A program made the translations under genes and the position numbers. DNA of 64,000 nt from Pontixanthobacter aestiaquae (GTDB lineage Bacteria; Pseudomonadota; Alphaproteobacteria; Sphingomonadales; Sphingomonadaceae). The DNA lies in the NCBI RefSeq assembly GCF_009827455.1, contig NZ_WTYZ01000001.1, positions 1,683,001-1,747,000 on the forward strand, written 5' to 3'. This document shows, in pieces, positions 43,736-52,928 of the stretch. The notes under the pieces were generated by a model. The model was not told the origin of the DNA. It searched no databases and saw only the letters and a program-made list of their open reading frames with translations. Positions within the stretch are counted from its first letter, which is position 1, and each line of letters begins with the position of its first letter.

Positions 43736-43820
43736 CTTTCGATTGACCGCTTGACGAACCACGAACTACGGCCCCACCCTCGCGCGTACCCGTACACACG
43801 TAAGGACTGCACACACTTCC

Positions 43821-46412
43821 ATGCAACTTGTCATTGTTGAATCGCCCGCGAAGGCGAAGACTATCGAAAACTATCTGGGCAAGGACTTCAAAGTTCTCGC
43901 ATCATACGGCCATGTCCGCGATTTTCCGAAGAAGGATGATGCGGTGAAGCCGGATGAGGACTTCGCCATGAAATGGGAAGTCTATCAGGACAAACGCAAC
44001 AAGGATCAGGTGAAAGCGATTGTCGACGCTTCCAAGAAATCCACCCGCCTTGTGCTCGCGACCGACCCTGACCGCGAAGGTGAGGCGATTTCATGGCATG
44101 TGCTGGAGCTGCTGAAGAAACGCAAAGCTCTGCCCGACGATGTTGATCGCGTGACGTTTAACGCGATTACCAAGGCAGCCGTTACCGAAGCGATGGCCAA
44201 GCCGCGCGGGATCGACATGGACCTGGTCGATGCCTATCTCGGCCGCCGCGCGCTCGACCGGCTGTTCGGCTTTACGCTCAGCCCGGTTCTGTGGCGCAAG
44301 CTGCCCGGTGCGAAAAGTGCAGGCCGCGTGCAATCGGTCGCGCTGCGGATCATCGTTGATCGCGAGCGCGAGATCGAAGCGTTCAAGGCCGACGAATATT
44401 GGTCGATCCTTGCCAAGATGGAGCATGACGGCACTGCCTTCGATGCGCGTCTGGTCAAATATGACGGCAAGAAGCTCGAGAAGCTGAGTATTGGCCATGA
44501 AGGTGCTGCTCTCGAAGCCAAAGGCAAGATCGAAAACGCCCCGTTCAAAGTCGAAGATGTCGAGACCAAGCCGCAGAAACGGCATCCATCTCCGCCATTC
44601 ACAACTTCGACTTTGCAGCAGGAGGCATCGCGCAAGCTGGGCTACAATGCCAGCCACACGATGCGCTGTGCGCAGAAGCTCTACGAAGCAGGCCTGATTA
44701 CTTATATGCGGACCGACGGCGTGCAGATGGATGGCAGCGCGATTTCGTCTTGCCGCAAGGCCATTTCGGACCGGTTTGACGGCCATTATCTTCCCGAGAA
44801 GCCGCGCCATTACTCTAGCAAAGCCAAGAACGCACAGGAAGCACACGAGGCAATCCGCCCGACCAGTTTCCTCAAAGCCAAGGCCAGCATGGGTGACGAG
44901 GCTAAGCTCTACGATTTGATCTTCAAGCGCGCTATGGCGAGCCAGATGCAGTCTGCCAGCCTTGAGCGGACCACGGTGACGATGCGCGATCCGGCTGGAT
45001 TGCACGAGCTGCGCGCAACTGGACAAGTTGTGAAATTCCCGGGCTTTCTCGCTGTGTATGAAGAAAGTTTCGACGATAAATCGGATGATGAATCCGGTTT
45101 GCTGCCTGTGATGAACAAGGGGGATGCGCCTGCTAAGAAAGCAGTTGAGGCGAACCAGCATTTCACCCAGCCGCCGCCGCGCTATTCAGAGGCCAGCCTC
45201 GTTAAAAGGCTCGAAGAGCTCGGCATTGGCCGCCCTTCGACTTACGCCTCGACCATTCAGGTGCTGCGTGACCGTGACTATGTGCGGATGGAGAAAAACC
45301 GTTTCTTCGCAGAGGAATCGGGCAGGCTCCTGACATCGTTCCTCGAACGGTTCTTCGCGCAATATGTGGCCTATGATTACACCGCCGGGCTCGAGGACGA
45401 GCTCGATGTCGTGTCCGACGGCAAGGCCGAATATAAGGCACTCCTCGCCGAGTTCTGGAAGGACTTCAAAGCCAAGACCGACGAAGTGATGGAGAAGCAG
45501 CCTTCGGAAGTGACCGAAGTGCTCGACGAATATCTGTCCGACTTTCTGTTCCCCGAGCGTGAAGACGGCAAAGAGCCACGCTTCTGCCCGCTCTGCGACA
45601 AAGAAGGCCGCGAAGGCGGACGCTTGGCATTGCGTGGCGGTAAATTCGGCGCATTTGTCGCCTGCGCAAACTATCCCGAATGCAAATTCACCCGCCGCTT
45701 TGCCCAACCGGGTGCGGATGGCGATGAAGGCACACAGGATCAGGTGATGGGCAACCATCCGGAAACGGGCCTACCAATCGAGCGCAAATCAGGCCGCTTT
45801 GGCCCCTACGTCCAAATGGGCGAGGGCAAGGAAACCAAGCGCGCCAGCATCCCCAAAGACCTCGACGATTTCGATCTCGAATGGGCGGTGAAGCTGCTCG
45901 ATTTGCCGCGTATAGTCGGCGAGCATCCCGATACGGGTAAGGAAATCGAGGCAGGTCTGTGGCGCTACGGGCCTGCGGTGCGGTCGGATGGCAAATACGG
46001 GAAGCTGCAGAACACTGCTGAGATATTCGAAATCGGCATGAACCGCGCGGTCGCTCTGATCGCCGAGGCGGCGACCCGCAAAGGCGGCGGGCGGACCAAG
46101 GCCGAGCCGATCCATACCTTCAAAGAACACCCGACCAGCGGCGGCGAGATGAAAGTCCTGCCCGGCCGCTATGGGCCCTACGTCACCGACGGCACCAACA
46201 ACGCGACCATCCCCAAGGATATCAAGCCCGAGGATGTGACCGAGGAACAAGCGATCCAACTGCTCGACGAGCGGATTGCGAAGGGGCCGCCGAAGAAGCG
46301 CAAGAAGAAGGCTGCGCCTAAGAAGAAGGCACCCGCGAAGAAGACAGCGGCGAAGAAGAAAGCGCCCGCGAAGAAGAAAGCTCCGGCCAAGAAGGCAGCT
46401 GCGAAGAAATAA
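43821..46412 (+). CDS. topA: DNA topoisomerase I
   Basis: An 863-residue type IA topoisomerase that relaxes negative supercoils. The Toprim domain has VIVESPAKAKTIENYLG, KSTRLVLATDPDREGEAISWH. The active-site tyrosine is Tyr295 (GLITYMRTDG). C-terminal zinc-ribbon-like repeat (FCPLCDKEG then CANYPECKF) and several GRYGPYV/RFGPYVQ repeats follow, ending in a lysine-rich tail (about 810-863, KKKAPAKK repeats) that is typical of alphaproteobacterial TopA and aids DNA binding. Confidence 0.97.
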   Translation: MQLVIVESPAKAKTIENYLGKDFKVLASYGHVRDFPKKDDAVKPDEDFAMKWEVYQDKRNKDQVKAIVDASKKSTRLVLATDPDREGEAISWHVLELLKKRKALPDDVDRVTFNAITKAAVTEAMAKPRGIDMDLVDAYLGRRALDRLFGFTLSPVLWRKLPGAKSAGRVQSVALRIIVDREREIEAFKADEYWSILAKMEHDGTAFDARLVKYDGKKLEKLSIGHEGAALEAKGKIENAPFKVEDVETKPQKRHPSPPFTTSTLQQEASRKLGYNASHTMRCAQKLYEAGLITYMRTDGVQMDGSAISSCRKAISDRFDGHYLPEKPRHYSSKAKNAQEAHEAIRPTSFLKAKASMGDEAKLYDLIFKRAMASQMQSASLERTTVTMRDPAGLHELRATGQVVKFPGFLAVYEESFDDKSDDESGLLPVMNKGDAPAKKAVEANQHFTQPPPRYSEASLVKRLEELGIGRPSTYASTIQVLRDRDYVRMEKNRFFAEESGRLLTSFLERFFAQYVAYDYTAGLEDELDVVSDGKAEYKALLAEFWKDFKAKTDEVMEKQPSEVTEVLDEYLSDFLFPEREDGKEPRFCPLCDKEGREGGRLALRGGKFGAFVACANYPECKFTRRFAQPGADGDEGTQDQVMGNHPETGLPIERKSGRFGPYVQMGEGKETKRASIPKDLDDFDLEWAVKLLDLPRIVGEHPDTGKEIEAGLWRYGPAVRSDGKYGKLQNTAEIFEIGMNRAVALIAEAATRKGGGRTKAEPIHTFKEHPTSGGEMKVLPGRYGPYVTDGTNNATIPKDIKPEDVTEEQAIQLLDERIAKGPPKKRKKKAAPKKKAPAKKTAAKKKAPAKKKAPAKKAAAKK

Positions 46413-46413
46413 C

Positions 46414-46492
46414 CGTCATTGCGAGGAGCCGGAGGCGACGCGGCAATCCAAGGCGCCGCATCATGGATTGCCGCGCTACGCTCGCAATGACG
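46414..46492. repeat. Palindromic repeat (CGTCATTGCGAG family)
   Basis: Perfect terminal inverted arms CGTCATTGCGAG (46414-46425) and CTCGCAATGACG (46481-46492) enclose a second perfect pair CGCGGCAATCCA / TGGATTGCCGCG (46439-46450 and 46464-46475). A REP-type element found in many Proteobacteria, located just after topA. Confidence 0.85.
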
Positions 46493-46516
46493 AGTTGGAG
46501 AGGTTGGAAGAACCCA

Positions 46517-46699
46517 ATGCCCAAAGAAGTCTTCACCCGCCATAAACAACCTTGGAACGCCGAGGAAGCAGGCAAGCTGCGCCTGCTGGCGGGCAAAGGG
46601 CAGGGCCTCAAACAAATCGCCAAAGCGCTAAACCGCAGCGAGGAATCAACCAAGAAATTCGCTAAGCAACAAAAGATTGCGATTGCCAAGAAGCGATGA
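46517..46699 (+). CDS. Small basic protein with Myb-like helix-turn-helix pattern
   Basis: 60 residues, strongly basic. The segment WNAEEAGKLRLLAGKGQGLK, then QIAKALNRSEESTKKFA, has the three-helix rhythm of a Myb/SANT or sigma-like DNA-binding module. ATG 46517 is preferred; the upstream in-frame part lies in a repeat. It follows topA in the same direction with a repeat between. DNA binding is inferred only from the pattern and charge. Confidence 0.55.
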   Translation: MPKEVFTRHKQPWNAEEAGKLRLLAGKGQGLKQIAKALNRSEESTKKFAKQQKIAIAKKR

Positions 46700-46703
46700 T
46701 GTG

Positions 46704-47621
46704 ATGCCTCATGTCGGAAAGAGATGTATATTTTGCCTTCGGTTTTTTGCGGCGGATGAGCTGACCGACGAACATTCAATTCCTTTCGCGTTGGGTGGTA
46801 AATCCGTCTTACCGCGGGCAACTTGTGAGGTTTGTCGAGAAGAAACAAGTCGCTTCGAAACGAAGGTTTTGCGCGGCGCATTTCATGCCTTCCGATTCAA
46901 ATCCGGACTGCAGAGCAGGTCGAAAACCCCACCAAAAACACTCCCAATTTTCGGAATCGACGGGGATGAAGGCAATCGACTGGAAATACCTTACGACGCA
47001 TATCCGACCATGTTACCGTTGCCGAGGTTCAGGGATGCCGCGATCCTCGACAATGGTAACGTTGACGCAGCGTTCATCGCTCCATGGGTTGCTGTGGATC
47101 AAGGACAGATCAACGCAATTTTCGATAGTTATGCAATTCAATCATTCGGCTCAATGTCGCTTGATATAATAAGCTTTTCTAGGATGTTAGCAAAGATTGC
47201 TCATTGCTTGGCGGTCGAAGCATACGGCTTAAATTTCACGCCATATCTTCCACGTATGATCAGGTGCGACGAACAGTTCAATTTTCGAAAATACATAAGG
47301 TCAAAGGACAACGAGGCGCTAACCTCCATCAATCCGGCAACTAAACACACGATCCAGTTTTGCCGCATGGCGATCGGAGATTACAAGTTACTTGGATGCA
47401 GATTAACGTTGTTCTCAAATTTGGGAGCACCGACCTACGAGATCGTTGTGGGTGATGAAGAAGGGAGCTTCGATTTCGAGCCTGACATCGAATGTGAAGA
47501 CATTATATTGGCCCCTGAGTATCGCCAAGGTATGGTAAGAGCTGATTTTTCCAAGTCGACTACTGCCAATGCAACAAGTGGGCCAACTCCTGTTCCAAAC
47601 GTTTTAATATCGAAAAAGTGA
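46704..47621 (+). CDS. HNH-like orphan protein
   Basis: 305 residues from ATG 46704 (or GTG 46701). The N-terminal part has a Cys-x2-Cys pair (CIFC), then DEHSIPFALGGKSVLP and a second CEVC pair. This is the zinc-bound HNH arrangement of some HNH endonucleases (DEH replacing the usual Asp-His-His), but the rest is not recognised. More AT-rich by eye than its neighbours, with no partner gene, and inserted between a small basic gene and era. A nuclease role is inferred from the motif alone; it may be a stand-alone defence or selfish gene. Confidence 0.6.
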   Translation: MPHVGKRCIFCLRFFAADELTDEHSIPFALGGKSVLPRATCEVCREETSRFETKVLRGAFHAFRFKSGLQSRSKTPPKTLPIFGIDGDEGNRLEIPYDAYPTMLPLPRFRDAAILDNGNVDAAFIAPWVAVDQGQINAIFDSYAIQSFGSMSLDIISFSRMLAKIAHCLAVEAYGLNFTPYLPRMIRCDEQFNFRKYIRSKDNEALTSINPATKHTIQFCRMAIGDYKLLGCRLTLFSNLGAPTYEIVVGDEEGSFDFEPDIECEDIILAPEYRQGMVRADFSKSTTANATSGPTPVPNVLISKK

Positions 47622-47633
47622 ACCTTAATGGCC

Positions 47634-48545
47634 TCAAAAATCCAACCCCATCTCTTCGAAAATCTCTTTATCCTCGGCCCAGTTTTCATCGACTTTCACG
47701 TGAAGGAACAGGTGCACTTTCTGGCCTAGAACCTCGGACAATTCCTTGCGGGCTGCTTCGCCGATCGACTTGATCATCGAGCCGCCTTTGCCGAGCACAA
47801 TTGGTTTCTGGCTCTCGCGGCCGACCACGATTTGCTGGCGAACCTCGACGCTGCCGTCTTTCTTTTGCGTGTAGCTTTCAGGGCGGACCGCGCTGTCATA
47901 GGGCAGTTCTTCGTGGAGCTGTTTGTAAAGCTGTTCGCGCGTGATTTCGGTCGCGAGCAGGCGTTCGCTGGCGTCGCTGACCTGATCCTCGGGATAGTGC
48001 CACACGCCTTTGGGCATTAGGCTGACGAGGTGGTCTTTGAGTTCGTCCACGCCGTCTCCGGTTAGGGCGGACACGAAATACACTTCCTCGAAGGCAAGCA
48101 TATCGGTCAGCTCCTGCGCCAGCGCGAGCAGTGGTTCTTTCACCGCCTTATCGACCTTGTTGAGCACCAGGATCTTGCGCTCGGGCCGCTTCATAAGGGC
48201 CTCGACCAGCGGGATCATTTCATGGCGGCGCTGCTTGATCGGATCGACCAGCAGGACAATCGCATCGGCGTCCTCTGCGCCTTCCCAAGCCGAGGTGACC
48301 ATTGCACGGTCCAGCTTGCGGCGCGGCGCGAAAATGCCCGGTGTATCGACCAGAATGATTTGCGTTTCACCGTGCAGCGCAATGCCCATCAGGCGGGCGC
48401 GGGTTGTCTGTGCCTTGGCGCTGGTAATCGCGACTTTCTGGCCGACGAGCTGGTTGACCAGCGTTGACTTGCCCGCATTCGGGGCGCCGATCACGGCAAC
48501 GACGCCGCATTTCGGGTCTGATTTGGGGTTCTTTTCGTCGCTCAT
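47634..48545 (-). CDS. era: GTPase Era
   Basis: A 303-residue GTPase involved in 16S rRNA maturation and small-subunit assembly. G1 is GAPNAGKST, G3 VDTPG, G4 NKVDK, then a C-terminal KH RNA-binding domain (VLGKGGSMIKSIGEAARKEL). Follows rnc with a 4-base ATGA overlap, so translation is coupled in the order lepB-rnc-era. Confidence 0.97.
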   Translation of the reverse strand: MSDEKNPKSDPKCGVVAVIGAPNAGKSTLVNQLVGQKVAITSAKAQTTRARLMGIALHGETQIILVDTPGIFAPRRKLDRAMVTSAWEGAEDADAIVLLVDPIKQRRHEMIPLVEALMKRPERKILVLNKVDKAVKEPLLALAQELTDMLAFEEVYFVSALTGDGVDELKDHLVSLMPKGVWHYPEDQVSDASERLLATEITREQLYKQLHEELPYDSAVRPESYTQKKDGSVEVRQQIVVGRESQKPIVLGKGGSMIKSIGEAARKELSEVLGQKVHLFLHVKVDENWAEDKEIFEEMGLDF

Positions 48546-49228
48546 CCGAAGCGCTCCATAAAATTTTTGGCGGCGTTTGTTTCCGCGTCTTGTTTACTTG
48601 ATGCGGTAGCCTCAGCCTCGCCCACATTGTGGACTTCGACGCGCACGGTGAAGCTGGCTTTGTGATCCGGCCCGGAGCGATCGATCAAGCTATAGCGGGG
48701 AGGGCGGCGCTGGTTGCCAGCGGCCCATTCCTGCAATGCGCTCTTGGGGTGCTTGTTCTTGCCTGCGGTGCCATCGACCTGCGGCGCCCATAGATTGCGG
48801 ATGAGCGCCTCGGTAGCATCGAACCCGCTTTCGATGAAGGATGCACCGAGTAGCGATTCCATAATGTCACCCAGGACATTTTCACTTTCCGCTGCGCCGT
48901 CATCGCGCGCCTGTTTGCCGAGGCGAATATGCTTTGACGCGCTAATTTCGCGCGCGGCGGTGGCACAGGCGGTTTTGCTGACCAGAGCGTTCAGCCGCTG
49001 CGCCAATGCGCCTTCCTGACCGCGATTTTGCTCGAACAGCCAGTGTGCGATGGTGAGGCCGAGGACCCGGTCGCCGAGAAACTCGAGCCGCTGGTAGTCG
49101 CGATCCTCGCCAGTGCTGCCGTGGGTCAGGGCTTCGGCCCAAAGGGTTTCGTCCTTCACGGCGAAGCCATGCTTCTGGAGCCAGGAATTCGCACCTCTTT
49201 CCAGCTTACCGAGAGGTTTGCTGCTCAC
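48542..49228 (-). CDS. rnc: Ribonuclease III
   Basis: A 228-residue double-stranded RNA endonuclease for rRNA processing. RNase III signature RLEFLGDRVLGL (about 48-59) with acidic metal ligands, followed by a dsRNA-binding domain near the C-terminus (SALQEWAAGNQRRPPRY to ASSKQDAETNAAKNFM). The start is GTG 49228, overlapping the lepB stop as GTGA. Chosen over an upstream ATG because the family begins here. Confidence 0.96.
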   Translation of the reverse strand: MSSKPLGKLERGANSWLQKHGFAVKDETLWAEALTHGSTGEDRDYQRLEFLGDRVLGLTIAHWLFEQNRGQEGALAQRLNALVSKTACATAAREISASKHIRLGKQARDDGAAESENVLGDIMESLLGASFIESGFDATEALIRNLWAPQVDGTAGKNKHPKSALQEWAAGNQRRPPRYSLIDRSGPDHKASFTVRVEVHNVGEAEATASSKQDAETNAAKNFMERFG

Positions 49229-50100
49229 AGGCCCGTTCCGATACGGCTGCCCCGCGCTGCGCTGAACCATGTCCACGGCAGGAGCCATTCGGAGGAGCCA
49301 TCGGTCGACCACATGATCACACTTGCGCGCGCCACCAACAGGTCCTGCGGGACAATGCCGACACCGCCGCCGGGTAGCGCGGGGAAACGGCTGTCCTGCG
49401 AGTTGTCACGATTGTCGCCCATCACGAACAAGTTGCCTTCAGGCACGATGAATGCGGGGTAATCATCCATCGGCATCGGACCGAAGTCGAGGACATTGTA
49501 GCTCTCGCCCGAGGGCAGCGTCTCGCGGAACTGCGCATAGCTGCACACGATGGTCCCGTCCGGCTTGGTCATTTGCTCGGCCTGACGGTGACATTCGGTG
49601 TTTGGTGAGATCTTAATCTCGAAATTCTCGATCCGCTCTTTGGGGATCGGCGTGCCGTTCAGGATCAGCTGACCATTGACCATCGCGACCGTATCGCCCG
49701 GTAGAGCAATTGCGCGCTTGATGTAGTCGGTGCCATCGACCGGATGTTTGAAGATCACGATATCGCCGCGCTCGGGCTCGCCAGCGAAAATCCTGCCGGA
49801 AATCAGCGGGACTTCGCCCGGCAGCGAATATTTCGAATAACCATAGGGCCATTTCGCCGCGAGCAGATAATCGCCGTTCTGCAGAGTAGGCAGCATGCTC
49901 TCGCTCGGGATGTTGAACGGCGAGAAGATGAAACTGCGGAATACCAGCACGATTACGACCAGTTTGATCAGGAAAACAAAGAAATTGTCCTCCTTTTTCT
50001 CGGGCTTGGCGTTGGCTGTATCGGAAGTGATAGCGGTGTCTTCGGTGGTACCCGGTGTTTCCGGCGAAGCTGTATCCGCAGAGGTGGTCGGTTCAGTCAT
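49225..50100 (-). CDS. lepB: Signal peptidase I
   Basis: A 291-residue membrane serine protease that removes signal peptides from exported proteins, such as the DUF11 proteins of this window. One N-terminal helix (FFVFLIKLVVIVLVFRSF) follows an acidic Thr-rich start. Catalytic dyad: Ser68 in IPSESMLPTL and Lys128 in DYIKRAIALPGD. GDNRDNSQDSR is the third conserved box. ATG 50100 was chosen; upstream codons are repeat-like. First gene of the coupled lepB-rnc-era operon. Confidence 0.96.
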   Translation of the reverse strand: MTEPTTSADTASPETPGTTEDTAITSDTANAKPEKKEDNFFVFLIKLVVIVLVFRSFIFSPFNIPSESMLPTLQNGDYLLAAKWPYGYSKYSLPGEVPLISGRIFAGEPERGDIVIFKHPVDGTDYIKRAIALPGDTVAMVNGQLILNGTPIPKERIENFEIKISPNTECHRQAEQMTKPDGTIVCSYAQFRETLPSGESYNVLDFGPMPMDDYPAFIVPEGNLFVMGDNRDNSQDSRFPALPGGGVGIVPQDLLVARASVIMWSTDGSSEWLLPWTWFSAARGSRIGTGL

Positions 50101-50224
50101 ACAGTAGGCGTGCTTTCCAGCTTTATTTCCCGCGCGCAGAAATACGTATCCGCGGCTTTCCATGGGTTCCAAATCATTGCCGTAGCCCCTACTCGGTGGA
50201 GCGCCGCATAGGAAGGAATTTTGC

Positions 50225-51775
50225 ATGAGCGACGCCGCAGCCGCGATCTGGACCGAATTGAAAGCAATGCCGCAGCGCACTCTGCTGGAACTGTTTGACG
50301 ATGGTGAGCGGGTCAGCAAGCTGTCCGACCGGATCGAATGGAGCGGGGAGGATGTTCTTGGAGAAGAGGGCGCCAAATGGAACTCCGGTATCCAGTTCGA
50401 TTGGTCGAAAACGCATCTCGATGATGCGCTGCTCACGCAATTTGAAAAGCTGTCCGAGGCGATGGATTTCAGCGGCAAACGCGCGGCGATGTTCGGCGGT
50501 GAGAAAATCAACAACACCGAAGGCCGCGCGGCCACGCATACGGCGCAGCGCGGCGTTGGCACAGATGCGGCGGTTGAAGAGGCGATGGCGCTTCACGCGC
50601 GGATGAAGATGCTGGTCGAAGCAATTCACGATGGTGCGCTTGGCGATATCAAGCATCTGATCCATGTCGGCATTGGTGGCTCTGCGCTTGGTCCCGCGCT
50701 GGCGATTGATGCGCTGACCCGCGATTTCGCCAAGGTCGATGTCCATGTTGTGTCGAACATCGATGGTACAGCGTTGGAGCAAGCATTTGCTGCGTGTGAT
50801 CCGAAGACCACGATGATCGCGGTGGCTTCCAAGACCTTCACTACAATCGAGACTATGACCAACGCCGCCAGCGCGCTCAAATGGCTGGAAGACAATGGCG
50901 TCGATGATCCCTCCGGCCGCGTCGTCGCGCTTACCGCTAGCCCCGAAAAGGCGGTGGAGTGGGGCGTCGATGAAACGCGCATTCTGCCGTTCAAGGAGAC
51001 GGTCGGCGGGCGCTATTCGCTGTGGTCCACCATCGGTTTTCCGGTCGCGCTGGCGATTGGCTGGGATGAGTTTGGGGAATTTCTGGCAGGCGCTCAGGCG
51101 GTCGATTTGCATTTTCAGAATGCCGATGGCCGCGCCAATCTTCCGCTGCGCGCGGCGTTCGCTGATCTGTATTATGCGCGAGTTCGCGGATGCCAGACGC
51201 GCGCGGTGTTCGCCTATGACGAGCGGCTGGATCTGCTGCCTGATTACCTCCAGCAATTGGAAATGGAGAGCAACGGCAAGAGCGTGACCGCTGGCGGCGA
51301 TCCGGTCGATGGCCCGACCGCGCCCGTCACTTGGGGCGGGGTGGGGACCGATGCGCAGCATGCGGTGTTCCAATTGCTGCATCAGGGCACACATCTGATC
51401 CCGGTGGACTTTATCGCCAGCATCGCGCCGGGTGATGATCTTAACCCAGCGCATCACCGCATCCTGCTGACCAATTGCTTTGCTCAAGGTGCCGCTTTGA
51501 TGGCGGGCAAAGAGAGTGACGACGGAGCGCGAAAATTCGAAGGCAATCGCCCCAGCGCCACGATGCTGTGCGACGATCTGGACGCAGCAACCCTAGGCGC
51601 GCTGATCGCGTTCCATGAGCACCGCACCTTTGCCAGCGCGATGTTGATGGGCATCAATCCGTTCGACCAGTTCGGCGTCGAACTCGGCAAGCAAATGGCG
51701 AACGCGATCGAAGGCGGAGGGCAGAGCTTTGATGCAAGTACCGAGGCGTTGTTGGAGCAGGCGGGGTTGGGTTGA
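50225..51775 (+). CDS. pgi: Glucose-6-phosphate isomerase
   Basis: A 516-residue enzyme interconverting glucose-6-phosphate and fructose-6-phosphate. Signature HVGIGGSALGPALAIDAL (phosphate site) and VASKTFTTIETMTNA, VGGRYSLWSTIGFPVAL are present, with the C-terminal SAMLMGINPFDQFGVELGK. AAGGA precedes the ATG. It is divergent from lepB across about 124 bases. Confidence 0.96.
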   Translation: MSDAAAAIWTELKAMPQRTLLELFDDGERVSKLSDRIEWSGEDVLGEEGAKWNSGIQFDWSKTHLDDALLTQFEKLSEAMDFSGKRAAMFGGEKINNTEGRAATHTAQRGVGTDAAVEEAMALHARMKMLVEAIHDGALGDIKHLIHVGIGGSALGPALAIDALTRDFAKVDVHVVSNIDGTALEQAFAACDPKTTMIAVASKTFTTIETMTNAASALKWLEDNGVDDPSGRVVALTASPEKAVEWGVDETRILPFKETVGGRYSLWSTIGFPVALAIGWDEFGEFLAGAQAVDLHFQNADGRANLPLRAAFADLYYARVRGCQTRAVFAYDERLDLLPDYLQQLEMESNGKSVTAGGDPVDGPTAPVTWGGVGTDAQHAVFQLLHQGTHLIPVDFIASIAPGDDLNPAHHRILLTNCFAQGAALMAGKESDDGARKFEGNRPSATMLCDDLDAATLGALIAFHEHRTFASAMLMGINPFDQFGVELGKQMANAIEGGGQSFDASTEALLEQAGLG

Positions 51776-51808
51776 AAGAAGATGAACAAAGTCGATTTGG
51801 ACTAACTA

Positions 51809-52015
51809 ATGCTCAATGATCTCTTTGAAAGAGAGAAGTCGGCGCTAAAGAATTACAAAGCGGCATCTAATCCAAGCGGTGCAGTGACCTGTTTTTTTGA
51901 GATAAACGCCCAATACACGTCCGGATATTTTGAAAACATTTTCGAATCTCTGATTAGGCCATTGAGGTACCAGCTATCGAAAATACGGCTTCGGAAAGCT
52001 GTGAAAGCAAGCTAA
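51809..52015 (+). CDS. Possible small hypothetical protein
   Basis: 68 codons from ATG in an AT-richer intergenic stretch (51776-52035). No domain, signal peptide or good RBS. The sequence FFEINAQYTSGYFENIFESL looks protein-like but could be a fragment of a lost gene. If not coding, the region between pgi and the phosphatidyltransferase holds nothing recognised. Confidence 0.25.
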   Translation: MLNDLFEREKSALKNYKAASNPSGAVTCFFEINAQYTSGYFENIFESLIRPLRYQLSKIRLRKAVKAS

Positions 52016-52035
52016 AGCACTCACTTGCCGCTTTT

Positions 52036-52797
52036 ATGCGAAATCCGGCAACACCGGAGTTCGTTATGCAAAATCCTCTCGATTCCACTGAAGCCGCCGG
52101 GCAGCCCGTGATGGACCCGGTTGACCGGATCCAGCAGAATTTTCTCGCCAAGAACGAGCGGCGTTTGCTCGATATTATTTGCGCCCGAATGCCCGCTTGG
52201 GTCACGCCCGATATGATGACTGCGCTGGGCATGTTCGGGGCGCTGATCATCCTGCTGGGCTATATTGGCAGCAACCAAAATCCGGCTTGGTTATGGCTGT
52301 GTATCGCGGGTTATGTGCTGCATTGGATTGGCGATTCCACCGATGGCAGTCTGGCGCGGTTCCGCAAGATCGAACGGCCGCGTTACGGCTATTTCCTCGA
52401 CCATAGCTGCGATGCGCTGGGCACCACGATGATCGTCGGCGGGATCGGCCTGACGCCGTATGTTAGCCTTGATCTGGCGCTGTTCGCGCTGGTCGGATAT
52501 TTGCTGCTGTCGGTACATGCTTTCTTGGCGGTACGGGTGCTGGGCGAAATGAAGCTGTCTTACCTCAATGCCGGACCGACCGAACTGCGCTTTATGCTGA
52601 TCGCGCTGACCTTGGCGATGCTCGGCTTCGGCGCCGGACCGGGCTGGTTCGGCGGGATTTCCGGCTTCGATATCTTCACGGGTGTGATCGGCGCGATATT
52701 GCTGCTGCTGTTTGTTATCCAAACGCTGAGCACCGTGCGCCGGCTGGGCAAGCAGGAGCCAGCGCGCAACGATAAGTGGCGCTCCCGTAACCAATAA
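52036..52797 (+). CDS. CDP-alcohol phosphatidyltransferase family protein
   Basis: 253 residues with about five to six membrane helices. The active-site motif D-x2-DG-x2-AR-x8/9-G-x3-D-x3-D is intact (IGDSTDGSLARFRKIE then GYFLDHSCD, about residues 99-127). It catalyses transfer of an alcohol head group to a diacylglycerol-type donor in phospholipid or lipid-anchor synthesis. Alternative in-frame ATGs (MQNPLD at about 52066) are possible starts. Exact alcohol unknown. Confidence 0.9.
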   Translation: MRNPATPEFVMQNPLDSTEAAGQPVMDPVDRIQQNFLAKNERRLLDIICARMPAWVTPDMMTALGMFGALIILLGYIGSNQNPAWLWLCIAGYVLHWIGDSTDGSLARFRKIERPRYGYFLDHSCDALGTTMIVGGIGLTPYVSLDLALFALVGYLLLSVHAFLAVRVLGEMKLSYLNAGPTELRFMLIALTLAMLGFGAGPGWFGGISGFDIFTGVIGAILLLLFVIQTLSTVRRLGKQEPARNDKWRSRNQ

Positions 52798-52928
52798 CGC
52801 GCGCTCAGCGAACCACCTGCCAGAGGGGTGTTTGCATTCGCTGCAGATCACGCCATATCGCAACAAAAGAATGAGCAGGGCGCTTTGACCGATAGGCCTG
52901 GCGCGCCGCCGCATTATGGGGAATTCCA

